Below are positions 25,911-34,867 of a stretch of DNA of 64,000 nucleotides, piece after piece. Below the pieces are notes generated by a model. It saw only the letters and a list, made by a program, of their open reading frames with translations. It was not told where the DNA came from and ran no database searches. How positions within the stretch are numbered: position 1 is the stretch's first letter; every line of letters starts with the position of its first letter. This stretch comes from HLUCCA09 sp039822045 (GTDB lineage Bacteria > Pseudomonadota > Alphaproteobacteria > Rhodobacterales > Rhodobacteraceae), in NCBI GenBank assembly GCA_039822045.1, contig JBCBMY010000002.1, positions 62,001 through 126,000 on the forward strand. Reading direction: 5' to 3'. The translations under genes and the position numbers were made by a program.

Positions 25911-27215
25911 ATGCCAGACACCAGCCATTCCCCGCGTGTCGCGACACTCAACGTCGGTGACACAACGCTGGAGCTGCCGATCCTGTCGCCGACCGCCGGG
26001 CCGGATGTCATCGACATTCGCAAGCTCTACGCCCAGGGGGGCGTGTTCACCTACGATCCCGGATTCACGTCGACCGCTGCCTGCGAGTCGACCATCACCT
26101 TTATCGATGGAGACAAGGGCGAGCTTCTGCATCGCGGCTATCCAATCGACCAGCTGGCCGAGAAATCCCATTTCCTCGAGGTGTGCTACCTTCTGCTCTA
26201 CGGCGACCTGCCGTCGGCCGAACAGCTCGAAGACTTCGAGAACCGGGTCACCATGCACACGATGCTGCATGAACAGATGCAGAACTTCTTCCGCGGGTTC
26301 CGGCGCGACGCGCACCCCATGGCGATCATGGTGGGCGTGGTTGGCGCGATGTCGGCCTTCTACCACGACAGTACGGACATCCACGATCCCTGGCAGCGAG
26401 AAGTCGCTTCGATCCGTCTGATCGCCAAAATGCCGACGATTGCCGCATGGGCCTATAAGTACTCGATCGGCCAGCCCTTCGTGTATCCGCAGAACTCGCT
26501 CGACTATGCGTCGAACTTCCTGCGGATGTGCTTTGCCGTGCCGGCGGAAGAGTATGTCGTCGACCCGATCCTCGCGCGCGCGATGGACCGGATTTTTACC
26601 CTTCATGCCGACCACGAGCAAAACGCCTCGACGTCGACCGTGCGCCTGGCCTCGTCTTCCGGCGCCAACCCATTTGCCTGCATCGCAGCCGGCATTGCGT
26701 GCCTCTGGGGCCCGGCCCATGGTGGCGCCAACCAGGCCGCACTCGAGACGTTGAAGGCAATCGGCTCGGTGGACCGTATCCCCGAATACATCGCCCGCGC
26801 CAAAGACAAGGACGACCCGTTCCGCCTGATGGGCTTCGGTCACCGCGTCTACAAGAATTTCGACCCGCGGGCCAAGGTTATGAAGCAATCGGCCGATGAG
26901 GTGCTGGAGCTTCTTGGCGTCGAGAACAATCCAACCCTCCAGGTCGCCAAAGAACTGGAGGCGGCGGCGCTCGCTGACCCCTACTTCACCGATCGCAAGC
27001 TCTTCCCGAACGTCGACTTCTATTCGGGCATCATCCTCGAGGCGATGGGGTTCCCGACTTCGATGTTCACGCCGATCTTTGCGCTGTCGCGGACCGTCGG
27101 ATGGATCAGCCAGTGGAAAGAGCAGTTGAGCGACCCCGCGCTCAAGATCGGACGCCCACGTCAACTCTACACCGGAACACCTATGCGCGATTATGTTGAC
27201 GTGGAAAACCGCTGA
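25911..27215 (+). CDS. gltA: Citrate synthase (type II, hexameric)
   Basis: A 434-residue citrate synthase condensing acetyl-CoA and oxaloacetate at the entry to the TCA cycle. Active-site regions are LWGPAHGGANQAALETL (His), MGFGHRVYKNFDPRAK (His/Arg) and VDFYSGIILEAMGFP (Asp). ATG 25911 is preceded by AGGAAGGGA. The open frame upstream overlaps gltX but lacks family similarity, so the shorter form is chosen. A strong terminator follows. Confidence 0.96.
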   Translation: MPDTSHSPRVATLNVGDTTLELPILSPTAGPDVIDIRKLYAQGGVFTYDPGFTSTAACESTITFIDGDKGELLHRGYPIDQLAEKSHFLEVCYLLLYGDLPSAEQLEDFENRVTMHTMLHEQMQNFFRGFRRDAHPMAIMVGVVGAMSAFYHDSTDIHDPWQREVASIRLIAKMPTIAAWAYKYSIGQPFVYPQNSLDYASNFLRMCFAVPAEEYVVDPILARAMDRIFTLHADHEQNASTSTVRLASSSGANPFACIAAGIACLWGPAHGGANQAALETLKAIGSVDRIPEYIARAKDKDDPFRLMGFGHRVYKNFDPRAKVMKQSADEVLELLGVENNPTLQVAKELEAAALADPYFTDRKLFPNVDFYSGIILEAMGFPTSMFTPIFALSRTVGWISQWKEQLSDPALKIGRPRQLYTGTPMRDYVDVENR

Positions 27216-27254
27216 GAGGCGAACAGAACGCTGGACAAAGTCAGATTGTGTTGG

Positions 27255-27289
27255 AAAGGAGGGTCCCTAGGGGCCCTACCTTTTTTTTG
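27255..27289 (+). terminator. Rho-independent terminator after gltA
   Basis: A GC-rich stem (AGGAGGGTCCC paired with GGGGCCCTACCT, allowing a G-T wobble and a two-base loop) is followed by a run of eight Ts ending near 27288. It lies 40 bases after the gltA stop. Confidence 0.85.
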
Positions 27290-27388
27290 CCTATGTTCGG
27301 TTAATCATTTTTGGCGAGGCCGCACAAAATTAACTCAGTGGTAAGCTCACCCGTGGTGAGGTCGAGCAACCGCAAAAGGGAGGCACGC

Positions 27389-27613
27389 GTGATTATCGGT
27401 TTCGTCTTGCTTGGCTGGATCGGCGGCCTTTTGGCTGCGGTACTCTACCTCACTGCCATCGGGGGCACATGGCTCGCAGCAGCCGGGGTGTTCCTGCTGG
27501 GGGCCAATGTGACCTTCTTCGCTTCGGCAGCCCTTACGGCCCGGGCGCGGACGAACGCCGCCCCAGTGCGCGCAGCGGGCGATGCCCTGACACGTTTCAC
27601 ACACGCAAAATGA
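27389..27613 (+). CDS. Small membrane protein, two predicted helices, function unknown
   Basis: A 74-residue protein starting at GTG 27389 after AAGGGAGG. Two hydrophobic segments are visible (IIGFVLLGWIGGLLAAVLYL and TWLAAAGVFLLGANVTFFAS), followed by a short basic/polar tail. I recognise no family. It stands alone between the gltA terminator and a convergent terminator before the iron-binding protein gene, so it is a single-gene unit. Confidence 0.65.
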   Translation: MIIGFVLLGWIGGLLAAVLYLTAIGGTWLAAAGVFLLGANVTFFASAALTARARTNAAPVRAAGDALTRFTHAK

Positions 27614-27638
27614 AAAGGCCGGGCGCGTCCGCCCGACC
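27613..27638 (-). terminator. Terminator for the Fe3+-binding protein gene
   Basis: Read leftward, GGTCGGGCG pairs with CGCCCGGCC around a four-base loop and is followed by TTTTCATTTT. It lies downstream of the fbpA-like stop. On the plus strand no T-run follows the hairpin, so it mainly serves the leftward gene. Confidence 0.7.
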
Positions 27639-27673
27639 TCACTGGATCGACCTTCCTCAGGTGCAGGTGTGCG

Positions 27674-28690
27674 TTACTCCCAGCCAGCCTCGTTCAGAAG
27701 CTTCTGCGCCGCCGGAATGTTGTTTGCAATCGCTGTCGCATCCAGCCCATCGGGCTTGAAGAAGCCAAGCTGCGCCACAGACGGGCTCAGCGCGACGCCC
27801 GGGACCGCGGGATACTCGTCGTTGCCTGCCGAGAAGTATTCCTGTGCCTGATCCGAGGCGAGATATTCGAGGAACGTGACTGCGTTTTCCAGGTTCGGAG
27901 CGTGGGCTGCGACACCCCCACCAGAGACGTTCATGTGTGCGCCGATCGTGTCCTGATTCGGGAACACCCAGCCGATGTTCGCCATGGCGTCCTTCGGCAA
28001 GCCGTCAACGTCCTTCCGGATCGCGCGGCCGAAGTAGTAGGTGTTTGACATCGCGATGTCGCATTCGCCCGAGACGATACCGCGGAGCTGGTCGGTGTCG
28101 CCACCCTGCGGTGCACGGGCGAAGTTCGCCACCACTGCTTCGGCCCAGTCCTTCACGGCGTCTTCGCCCAGGTGTTCGATGAGCGCGCCCACGATCGTCT
28201 GCGTGTACACGTTAGAAGACGAACGGATGCAAATCTGGCCCGCATACTTCGGATCGGCCAGATCCTGATAGGTCATCGGCGGGTCGGTGACGTCGGTCTT
28301 GTCGTAGAATAGGATCCGCGAGCGTTGCGAGAAGCCGAACCACTCATTGTCTTCGTCTTGCAGATAGCCGGGAACACGAGCTTCCAGAACGTCGCTCTCA
28401 ATTGACTGGAAAAGACCGGCATTCTTGGCCCGCTCAAGCCGTGACGTGTCGACGGTCAGGAAGATGTCGGCCGGGCTGTTCTCGCCCTCGGCCTCCATAC
28501 GCGCGATCAGTTCGTCGGCGTTGCCCTCGATGCGGTTGATCGTGATGCCGGTCGCCTCTTCAAAGTCCGAGTAGAGGCGCTCGTCGGTGTCATAGTGACG
28601 CGACGAGTAGAGGTTGAGTTCCTGCGCGAAGGCCGGAAGAGCGACGCTCGTTGCAAGCGCCGCGACCAAGGTCGTACGCATAAAGTTCAT
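27674..28690 (-). CDS. Fe(3+) ABC transporter periplasmic substrate-binding protein (FbpA/FutA-like)
   Basis: A 338-residue periplasmic binding protein. A classic signal peptide (MNFMRTTLVAALATS to AFA-Q, about 22 residues) is followed by LNLYSSRHYDTDERLYSDF, typical of ferric-iron binding proteins. The paired tyrosines in SNTYYFGRAIR are the usual iron ligands. GGGAG precedes the ATG. No permease or ATPase gene lies alongside, so the rest of the transporter must be elsewhere. A palindromic TTTAGCTAAA upstream may be a regulatory site. Confidence 0.9.
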   Translation of the reverse strand: MNFMRTTLVAALATSVALPAFAQELNLYSSRHYDTDERLYSDFEEATGITINRIEGNADELIARMEAEGENSPADIFLTVDTSRLERAKNAGLFQSIESDVLEARVPGYLQDEDNEWFGFSQRSRILFYDKTDVTDPPMTYQDLADPKYAGQICIRSSSNVYTQTIVGALIEHLGEDAVKDWAEAVVANFARAPQGGDTDQLRGIVSGECDIAMSNTYYFGRAIRKDVDGLPKDAMANIGWVFPNQDTIGAHMNVSGGGVAAHAPNLENAVTFLEYLASDQAQEYFSAGNDEYPAVPGVALSPSVAQLGFFKPDGLDATAIANNIPAAQKLLNEAGWE

Positions 28691-28692
28691 TC

Positions 28693-28724
28693 TTTAGCTC
28701 CCTGCAGTACAAAGTTTAGCTAAA
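28693..28724 (-). promoter_or_regulatory. Repeated TTTAGCT element and palindrome upstream of the iron-binding protein gene
   Basis: TTTAGCT occurs at 28693-28699 and again at 28715-28721, 22 bases apart. The second copy extends into the perfect 10-bp palindrome TTTAGCTAAA (28715-28724). The position, just upstream of an iron-uptake gene, would suit an iron-responsive operator, but it is not an exact match to any box I know (Fur, RirA or Irr). Confidence 0.3.
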
Positions 28725-28826
28725 TACTCAACTATCCAATCCCCCGGCCCGGTCAAGCATTTTCGACCGTTTCACTCAAGTAAAGGCGGCTTGCGAAGCA
28801 AGGGCCCTCGGGAGATCACCACGCCC

Positions 28827-30008
28827 ATGGAGCATGTGTCCCAATCCCCAACCGAAGCCGCCTTCGTGCAAAACCCATATCCCTTCTATGGCCGGGCGCG
28901 CGCGGCGGGCGACCTAGTTTGGTGGGACGATTACGGAATGCCTGCGGCCACCACGGCCGACGCCGTCGACAGCCTCCTGCGTGACCGTCGCTTTGGCCGC
29001 GAACCACCGCCCGAGGCGCCGCGCACGTCCCCCCCGGCCCGGCTCGCACCGTTCTATGCTGTCGAAGCCAACTCGATGCTCGAACTGGAACCGCCCCGCC
29101 ATTCCCGCCTGCGCGGGCTTGTCTTGCGCGCGTTCACTTCCGCCCGGGTCCGCGCCCTGACCCCGCAGATCGACGCGTTGATCGCAGATCTGCTCGGGGC
29201 CTTCCCCGAGGGGCCGTTCGACTTGCTCGACGCCTTCGCCCGCCCCCTTCCCGTCACGGTCATCGCCCGACTGATCGGCGTCGACGATGCCCGTGCCCCC
29301 GACCTCCTCGCCTGGTCCAACGCCATGGTGAAGATGTATCAGCCCGGCCGGAGCCGCGCCGACGAGGACGCCGCTGTGGCAGCTACCGAGGCCTTCACTG
29401 CGTTCATCGCCGACCTCATAAGCACCCGTCGCGCCTCACCGGGCGGAGACCTTCTCAGCCACCTGATCGCCGCCGAGGCCGAAGGAGATAGGCTCACGGC
29501 TGATGAACTCGTCTCGACAATCATCCTGCTTCTCAATGCAGGCCACGAGGCCACTGTCCATACGCTGGGCAACGGCGTGAAGGCCCTGATCGAAGCCGGA
29601 GCCCAGGTCAGCCTCACCGGAGACGGGGTCGACCGGGCGGTGGAGGAGGTGCTGCGCTTCGACCCGCCGCTCCACGTCTTCACCCGCATCGCGCGCCAGC
29701 ACGTCGAGATCTACGGCCATGCGTTCGCGCCCGGGGACGAGGTCGCCCTGCTGCTCGCCTCGGCCAACCGTGACCCGGCCGCGCACGCGGCGCCCGACCG
29801 GTTCGACCCGACCCGCGCTCCCAAACCGCATGCAAGCTTTGGCGCCGGGCTGCACTTTTGCCTCGGCGCGCCGCTTGCACGTCTGGAACTGGTCCGTGCC
29901 TTGCCCGCCCTGTTCGCCGCCCGACCCGCGCTCCGCTTGGCCGAGCCACCGCGCTATGCCGACATCTATCACTTCCACGGCCTTGAACGTCTCATGGTCG
30001 AGGGCTAG
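28827..30008 (+). CDS. Cytochrome P450
   Basis: A 393-residue soluble bacterial P450. The heme-ligand loop is FGAGLHFCLGAPLARLE with Cys345. The I-helix oxygen-activation motif reads LNAGHEATVHTLGNG, in which the usual acidic/Thr pair appears as Glu-Ala-Thr. The ExxR motif is EEVLR. Start at ATG 28827 is supported by GGGAGA at a somewhat long distance. No adjacent ferredoxin or ferredoxin reductase is encoded, so redox partners must come from elsewhere. The substrate is unknown. It is divergent from the iron-binding protein gene. Confidence 0.9.
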   Translation: MEHVSQSPTEAAFVQNPYPFYGRARAAGDLVWWDDYGMPAATTADAVDSLLRDRRFGREPPPEAPRTSPPARLAPFYAVEANSMLELEPPRHSRLRGLVLRAFTSARVRALTPQIDALIADLLGAFPEGPFDLLDAFARPLPVTVIARLIGVDDARAPDLLAWSNAMVKMYQPGRSRADEDAAVAATEAFTAFIADLISTRRASPGGDLLSHLIAAEAEGDRLTADELVSTIILLLNAGHEATVHTLGNGVKALIEAGAQVSLTGDGVDRAVEEVLRFDPPLHVFTRIARQHVEIYGHAFAPGDEVALLLASANRDPAAHAAPDRFDPTRAPKPHASFGAGLHFCLGAPLARLELVRALPALFAARPALRLAEPPRYADIYHFHGLERLMVEG

Positions 30009-30028
30009 CCCTCACCGCCTTACGCCCC

Positions 30029-30520
30029 TCAGGCCGGAGCCGCCTCGCTCCCCAAGGCCTCGAGGGGTAAGTTCGGGGTCGATTTGATTTCTTCCATCGA
30101 CAGCAGCGCGGTCACAGTGTGGATCGACACGTCGCTGATCAGGGCCTGATAGAACCGATCATAGGCGCGCGCATTCTCCACCCGCACCTTGAGGATATAG
30201 TCGATGTCGCCCGCCAGTCTGTGCGCCTCGAGCACCTCGGGCCGGGAGCGAACCGCCTCCAGGAACGCGGCTTGCCATGCGGCCTCGTGCGCGGCGGTCC
30301 GGATGAGCACGAAGAAGCAGGCCTCAAGCCCCAGGGCCTCGGCATCCAGAAGAACCGTGTTTTGCAGGATAACGCCCGCCTCACGCAGTTTGCGGATCCG
30401 GTTCCACACCGGGGTCTTCGACGAGCCCACCTGGCGGGCAATTTCGTCCAGAGACTGGCTGGCATCGCGCTGCAGTTCCGAAAGGATTTTCCGGTCAAGC
30501 GGATCGAGAGGGACGGGCAT
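30029..30520 (-). CDS. Lrp/AsnC-family transcriptional regulator
   Basis: A 163-residue regulator with an N-terminal winged helix (LDPLDRKILSELQRDASQSL; recognition helix near SSKTPVWNRIRKLREAG) and a C-terminal RAM ligand-binding domain (LAGDIDYILKVRVENARAYD). AGGAGG precedes ATG 30520. It is divergent from cysG, and a palindrome lies between them, so control of the downstream sulfur operon is likely. The effector is unknown; a sulfur amino acid is a reasonable guess from context. Confidence 0.9.
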   Translation of the reverse strand: MPVPLDPLDRKILSELQRDASQSLDEIARQVGSSKTPVWNRIRKLREAGVILQNTVLLDAEALGLEACFFVLIRTAAHEAAWQAAFLEAVRSRPEVLEAHRLAGDIDYILKVRVENARAYDRFYQALISDVSIHTVTALLSMEEIKSTPNLPLEALGSEAAPA

Positions 30521-30540
30521 CGGAAGACCTCCTGCTGTTC

Positions 30541-30553
30541 GGAACGTTGTTCC
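30541..30553. promoter_or_regulatory. Palindrome GGAAC-GTT-GTTCC between regulator and cysG
   Basis: A perfect 5-bp inverted repeat with a three-base centre lies 20 bases upstream of the regulator start, in the divergent region shared with cysG. Location and symmetry suit an operator for the adjacent Lrp-type protein. No experimental consensus supports it. Confidence 0.35.
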
Positions 30554-30660
30554 ATGCCTGCAGCACTGCGCGCGCCCAGCGTTCCTATTTAGCGCCGATA
30601 CTAGCGCCACTGGAGGAGGATATTCTACATAGGAGCAGAACCCAAGCGCCGGAGCGCCCG

Positions 30661-32046
30661 ATGCAGCATTTCCCGATCTATCTCGATCTCGCCGGACGGC
30701 GTGTGGTGCTTGCCGGGGGTGAGGGCGCTGCCCTGTCGAAGCTACGGCTGCTCCTCAAGACCGAAGCCACGATCACTGTGTTTGCACCCGACCCCGACGC
30801 GCAAATCGAAGCCTGGGCCGCCGACGGGCGCCTGACGCTCGTGCGCCGCACTTTGGAACCTGGGGATGCGCTCTGCGCGGCTCTGTTCTACGCGGCGACC
30901 GACGATGAAGCGGAAGATGCCCGTGTCGCGCGGCTCGCGCGGGCCGACGGGGCCCTGGTGAACATGGTCGACAATCTGACCGGCTCGCAATTCATCACGC
31001 CAGCGATCGTCGACCGAGACCCGGTGACCGTCGCCATCGGCACCGAAGGTGCGGCACCGGTCCTGGCTCGCCGGATCAAGGCGGATCTCGAAGAGCGCCT
31101 GTCGCCGCGGCTCGGGGCCCTCGCGCGGGTCGCCCGGGCCGCCCGAGGCGCCGCGATGGCGCTTGCCCCCGGGCGGGCCCGCCGCGCGCTCTGGTCCGAC
31201 TGGTTTGAGCGGACAGGGCCCGAAGCCACCGATGCCGATTTGCCAGGCGCTCTCGATGCGCTCCTTGAGCGGCATCTGTCGGCCGAGGCAACTCCAGGTC
31301 GTGTCGACATCGTCGGCGCTGGTCCCGGCGACCCGGAAATGCTCACCCTGCGCGCCCGGCGGTTGCTCCACGATGCCGATGTGGTGATCCACGACGCGCT
31401 GGTGCCTCCGGAGATCCTCGAGCTCGCCCGCCGCGAGGCCGACATCCTGCCCATGGGCAAGACCGGGTTCGGCCCCTCCGTCCCGCAGGCCGAGATCGAT
31501 GCCGCAATCGTGGCGCATGCCCGTGCCGGCAAGCGCGTCGTGCGCCTAAAATCTGGCGACCCCGGCATCTTCGGCCGGCTTGAAGAGGAGTTGACCGCGC
31601 TCCGCGAGGCCGGCATCGACCACGCCGTCACACCGGGTATCACCGCGGCCTCCGCTGCCGCGGCGAGCGCCGGTAGGGCCCTGACTGAGCGCGGGAGGAA
31701 CCGGGAGATCCGGTTCATCACGGCCCATGACATGAAAGGCTTCGCCGAGAACGACTGGCGCGGCCTCGCCGCCCCCAGCGCCGTGACCGCCGTTTATATG
31801 GGTCGGCGCGCTGCGCGTTTCGTGCAGGGGCGTCTGCTGATGCACGGAGCGGCACCCGATACGCCTGTCACGGTGGTCGAGAACGCGTCGCGCCCAGAGG
31901 AACGGACTCTGACCTCAACCCTCGCCACATTGGCCGCCGACCTCGATGAGTTCGACAATGCCGGCCCGGCCGTTTTGCTGATCGGCCTCGCCCCCGCGGC
32001 CAACGCCGCCCGCACACCCGCGCCCAGCCTGAAGGAGCATGCCTGA
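30661..32046 (+). CDS. cysG: Siroheme synthase (multifunctional CysG)
   Basis: A 461-residue fusion. The N-terminal half is the precorrin-2 dehydrogenase/ferrochelatase (LAGRRVVLAGGEGAALSKLR, then ATDDEAEDARVARLARADG). The C-terminal half from about residue 215 is uroporphyrinogen-III methyltransferase (GRVDIVGAGPGDPEMLTLRA, HDALVPPEIL, VVRLKSGDPGIFGRLEEE). It makes siroheme for the sulfite reductase encoded by cysI downstream. ATG 30661 is chosen from homology; the frame upstream carries no conserved sequence. The stop overlaps the next gene (TGATG). Confidence 0.95.
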   Translation: MQHFPIYLDLAGRRVVLAGGEGAALSKLRLLLKTEATITVFAPDPDAQIEAWAADGRLTLVRRTLEPGDALCAALFYAATDDEAEDARVARLARADGALVNMVDNLTGSQFITPAIVDRDPVTVAIGTEGAAPVLARRIKADLEERLSPRLGALARVARAARGAAMALAPGRARRALWSDWFERTGPEATDADLPGALDALLERHLSAEATPGRVDIVGAGPGDPEMLTLRARRLLHDADVVIHDALVPPEILELARREADILPMGKTGFGPSVPQAEIDAAIVAHARAGKRVVRLKSGDPGIFGRLEEELTALREAGIDHAVTPGITAASAAAASAGRALTERGRNREIRFITAHDMKGFAENDWRGLAAPSAVTAVYMGRRAARFVQGRLLMHGAAPDTPVTVVENASRPEERTLTSTLATLAADLDEFDNAGPAVLLIGLAPAANAARTPAPSLKEHA

Positions 32047-32339
32047 TGCCGCGCCGCGACACGCCCAAAGTCATCACCGCGAACGATCTGATCGGGGGCC
32101 ATGTCGTCTATCTCACCGAGGACGACCGCTGGACCCGCGATCCCGGGGACGCCGAACTGATCGAAGATGAGGCCCATGCCGATATCCGCCTGCTCGACGC
32201 CTCACGTCGCTCCGGCGAGGTTGTTGGTGTTTACCTCGCCGATGCCCGCTCGGGCCCGAACGGCCCGGAACCGATTCACCTGCGCGAGCTGATCCGCGCG
32301 AAGGGGCCGACCATCCCGGCCGGGATCGCACCCGCCTGA
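32046..32339 (+). CDS. DUF2849 protein of the sulfite-reductase operon
   Basis: A 97-residue soluble protein (KVITANDLIGGHVVYLTEDD, DARSGPNGPEPIHLRELIR) belonging to the DUF2849 family, which regularly lies between cysG and cysI in alphaproteobacteria. Its start shares one base with the cysG stop. The function is not established; context implies a role in siroheme or sulfite-reductase assembly or electron transfer. Confidence 0.85.
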   Translation: MPRRDTPKVITANDLIGGHVVYLTEDDRWTRDPGDAELIEDEAHADIRLLDASRRSGEVVGVYLADARSGPNGPEPIHLRELIRAKGPTIPAGIAPA

Positions 32340-32352
32340 CCCAGAGACCCAC

Positions 32353-32400
32353 GCAAATCTCTTGTTCCAAGAGATTTGCACGTTCCTTGGATCAAGGAAC
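32353..32400 (+). repeat. Two tandem perfect hairpins between DUF2849 gene and cysI
   Basis: Hairpin 1 is GCAAATCTCTT-GTTCC-AAGAGATTTGC (32353-32379), an 11-bp perfect stem with a five-base loop. Hairpin 2 is GTTCCTTG-GAT-CAAGGAAC (32382-32400), an 8-bp perfect stem with a three-base loop. The GTTCC loop of the first repeats the start of the second. They are more AT-rich than their surroundings and no T-tract follows. They could be an mRNA processing or stability element, a repeat family, or a partial attenuator. Confidence 0.75.
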
Positions 32401-32442
32401 TTGCCCGCCGCCCAGACAAAGCTCCGAGACGAGGCCCGAGAC

Positions 32443-34107
32443 ATGTACAGCTACACCGATTTCGACCGCACCTTTCTCGACGCGCGTAACGCCCAGTTCC
32501 GCGCCCAGGTCGCGCGCCGGCTGGATGGCTCCCTGACCGAGGACGAATTCAAGCCGCTGCGCCTGATGAACGGGCTCTACCTACAGCTTCACGCCTACAT
32601 GCTGCGCGTCGCAATCCCCTATGGCACGCTGTCGTCCGACCAGATGCGCAAGCTCGCTGAGATCGCCGAGCGGTGGGATCGCGGCTATGGTCATTTCACG
32701 ACGCGCCAGAACATCCAGTACAACTGGCCCAAACTGTCTGACGTGCCCGACATGCTCGACGCGCTGGCCGATGCCGGGCTGCACGCCATCCAGACCTCGG
32801 GCAATACGATCCGCAACGTGACAGCAGACCATTTCGCGGGCGCCGCATCCGACGAGATCGCCGATCCCCGCCCCTATGCCGAACTGGTCCGGCAATGGTC
32901 GACCGACCACCCGGAGTTCCAGTTCCTGCCCCGGAAATTCAAGATCGCGGTCACCGGCAGTCCCAACGACCGCGCGGTCACAAAGGCCCACGATATCGGT
33001 CTGCGGATGCTCGAGCGCGACGGCGACACCGGATTCGAGGTTATTGTCGGCGGCGGGCTCGGCCGCACCCCGATGATCGGCAAGGTCGTGCGCGACTTCC
33101 TGCCCGAGGCCGACCTGCTGCCCTATCTCGAGGCAATCCTGCACGTCTACAACCGCCTCGGCCGACGGGACAACAAGTACAAGGCGCGCATCAAGATCAC
33201 GGTGCATGAGCACGGGATCGATGAGATCCGCGAGCTGGTCGAAGCGGCCTTTCTCCGCACCCGGGCCGAGTTCGACGGCCGCGACCGGGACGTCCTGCAG
33301 CGCCTCAAGGCGGATTTCGCCCCGCCCGCATTCGTCGCATCCAGCCGGGCGTCAGATGATGCGGCCCGTGAGGCGGACCTTGCTTATCGGGTCTGGGCCG
33401 ATACGAACCTGACCGACCACCGGCGCGACGACCACGCCATCGTCACCATATCGCTTAAGCCCCATGGCGCTGCACCCGGCGATGCGACGGCCGGCCAGAT
33501 GCGCCTGATGGCCGATCTGGCCGAGGCCTATGGCTATGGCGAACTGCGCATCGCGCATACACAGAACGTCGTGCTGCCCCACGTGCCCCGCGCCCACCTG
33601 CCCGCGCTCCACGCCGCGCTGGGTGCCGCGGGTCTCGGCACTGCCAACGTGGGCCTTGCCTCCGACATCATCGCCTGCCCGGGCATGGACTATTGCGCGC
33701 TGGCCACGGCGCGGTCGATCCCTGTGGCGCAAGAGCTGGCCGAGCGGATCGAAGAGCTGCGGATCGAACACGAGGTCGGCCCGCTCCAGATCAAGATTTC
33801 CGGGTGCATCAACGCCTGTGGCCATCACCATGTGGGCCATATCGGGATCCTGGGCCTCGATCGCGCTGGCGTGGAAAACTACCAGATCACCCTCGGTGGA
33901 GACGCGACCGAGCACGCAGCCATTGGCCAGCGCATGGGCCCGGGCTTTTCCTACGAAGAGGTCGTGCCGGCGATCGAGCGGCTGCTCTATGCCTATCTTG
34001 ATCTGAGGGAAGAGGCCGAGAGCTTTGCCGACACGGTCGCGCGCGCCGGGCTGCAGCCGTTCAAGGACGCCCTCTATGGCGGCGAGGGGACGCGCGATGC
34101 CGCTTGA
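32443..34107 (+). CDS. cysI: Siroheme/4Fe-4S nitrite/sulfite reductase (CysI-type)
   Basis: A 554-residue assimilatory sulfite reductase hemoprotein. The four cluster/siroheme cysteines are Cys412 and Cys418 (CPGMDYC) and Cys455 and Cys459 (GCINAC). Two ferredoxin-like halves are visible (RWDRGYGHFTTRQNIQYNW and GELRIAHTQNVVLPH). ATG 32443 opens the conserved MYSYTDFDRTFL. Its 3' end overlaps cysH by 11 bases. The electron donor is probably ferredoxin or the reductase downstream rather than CysJ, which is absent here. Confidence 0.92.
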   Translation: MYSYTDFDRTFLDARNAQFRAQVARRLDGSLTEDEFKPLRLMNGLYLQLHAYMLRVAIPYGTLSSDQMRKLAEIAERWDRGYGHFTTRQNIQYNWPKLSDVPDMLDALADAGLHAIQTSGNTIRNVTADHFAGAASDEIADPRPYAELVRQWSTDHPEFQFLPRKFKIAVTGSPNDRAVTKAHDIGLRMLERDGDTGFEVIVGGGLGRTPMIGKVVRDFLPEADLLPYLEAILHVYNRLGRRDNKYKARIKITVHEHGIDEIRELVEAAFLRTRAEFDGRDRDVLQRLKADFAPPAFVASSRASDDAAREADLAYRVWADTNLTDHRRDDHAIVTISLKPHGAAPGDATAGQMRLMADLAEAYGYGELRIAHTQNVVLPHVPRAHLPALHAALGAAGLGTANVGLASDIIACPGMDYCALATARSIPVAQELAERIEELRIEHEVGPLQIKISGCINACGHHHVGHIGILGLDRAGVENYQITLGGDATEHAAIGQRMGPGFSYEEVVPAIERLLYAYLDLREEAESFADTVARAGLQPFKDALYGGEGTRDAA

Positions 34108-34867
34108 CGGGCTCAGCCAGGGCGACCCGCATGCCGCCCTGCGGGCTGCGGGCCGGGCGGCGGCGCTTTCGGTCGAGCTTGCGCCGCTCTCGGCCGAGGA
34201 CCGGATCGCGCGCGCGCTGACGCACCCGCTTTCTGGCCCGTTGGCGCTTGTCTCGTCGTTCGGCGCAGAGGCGGTCGTGCTTCTGCGGCTGGTGGCCCGG
34301 GAGGCGCCCGACACGCCGGTTCTGTTCCTCGACACCGGCATGCACTTTGCCGAGACGCTCACCTATCAGCGTGAGGTGGCGGAGCTGTTAGGGCTCAGCG
34401 ACCTGCGCATCGTGCGCCCCGACGACGCCCAGATCGCCGCGCAAGACCCCGGCGGCCTCCTCCACAAAGTCGACGCCGATGCCTGTTGCACCCTGCGCAA
34501 GGTCCGCCCCCTCGCTGCGGCCCTGCAGAACTTCGACGGCTGGTTCACCGGCCGCAAACGCTTCCAGTCCCGCCGCAGGGCCGACCTGGCGTTTGTTGAA
34601 GCCGACGGCTCACGGCTGAAGTTCAACCCGCTGGCCGATTGGACGCCAGATCAGATCGCCGCAGACATCGCGGCCCACAACCTTCCGCGCCATCCGCTGG
34701 TCGCACAGGGCTATCCGTCGATCGGCTGCGCGCCTTGCACAGCACGCCCCTCCCCTGGCGCCAATGCCCGCGCCGGGCGCTGGGCCGGGCAAAACAAGGA
34801 CGAATGCGGAATTCATTTCGAGAACGGACGCATCGTACGCCGGCCGTCAGGAGCAGCAACACCATGA
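34097..34867 (+). CDS. cysH: Adenylylsulfate (APS) reductase, CysH family
   Basis: A 256-residue thiol-dependent reductase that converts activated sulfate to sulfite. The paired Cys130-Cys131 (DACCTLRK) and Cys211-X2-Cys214 (GCAPC) are the 4Fe-4S ligands that mark the APS-using type, as opposed to cluster-free PAPS reductase. The catalytic tail ends with ECGIHFENG. SSFGAEAVVLLRL begins the PP-loop region. The start lies inside the end of cysI and the stop overlaps the DUF934 start (ATGA). Confidence 0.93.
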   Translation: MPLDGLSQGDPHAALRAAGRAAALSVELAPLSAEDRIARALTHPLSGPLALVSSFGAEAVVLLRLVAREAPDTPVLFLDTGMHFAETLTYQREVAELLGLSDLRIVRPDDAQIAAQDPGGLLHKVDADACCTLRKVRPLAAALQNFDGWFTGRKRFQSRRRADLAFVEADGSRLKFNPLADWTPDQIAADIAAHNLPRHPLVAQGYPSIGCAPCTARPSPGANARAGRWAGQNKDECGIHFENGRIVRRPSGAATP

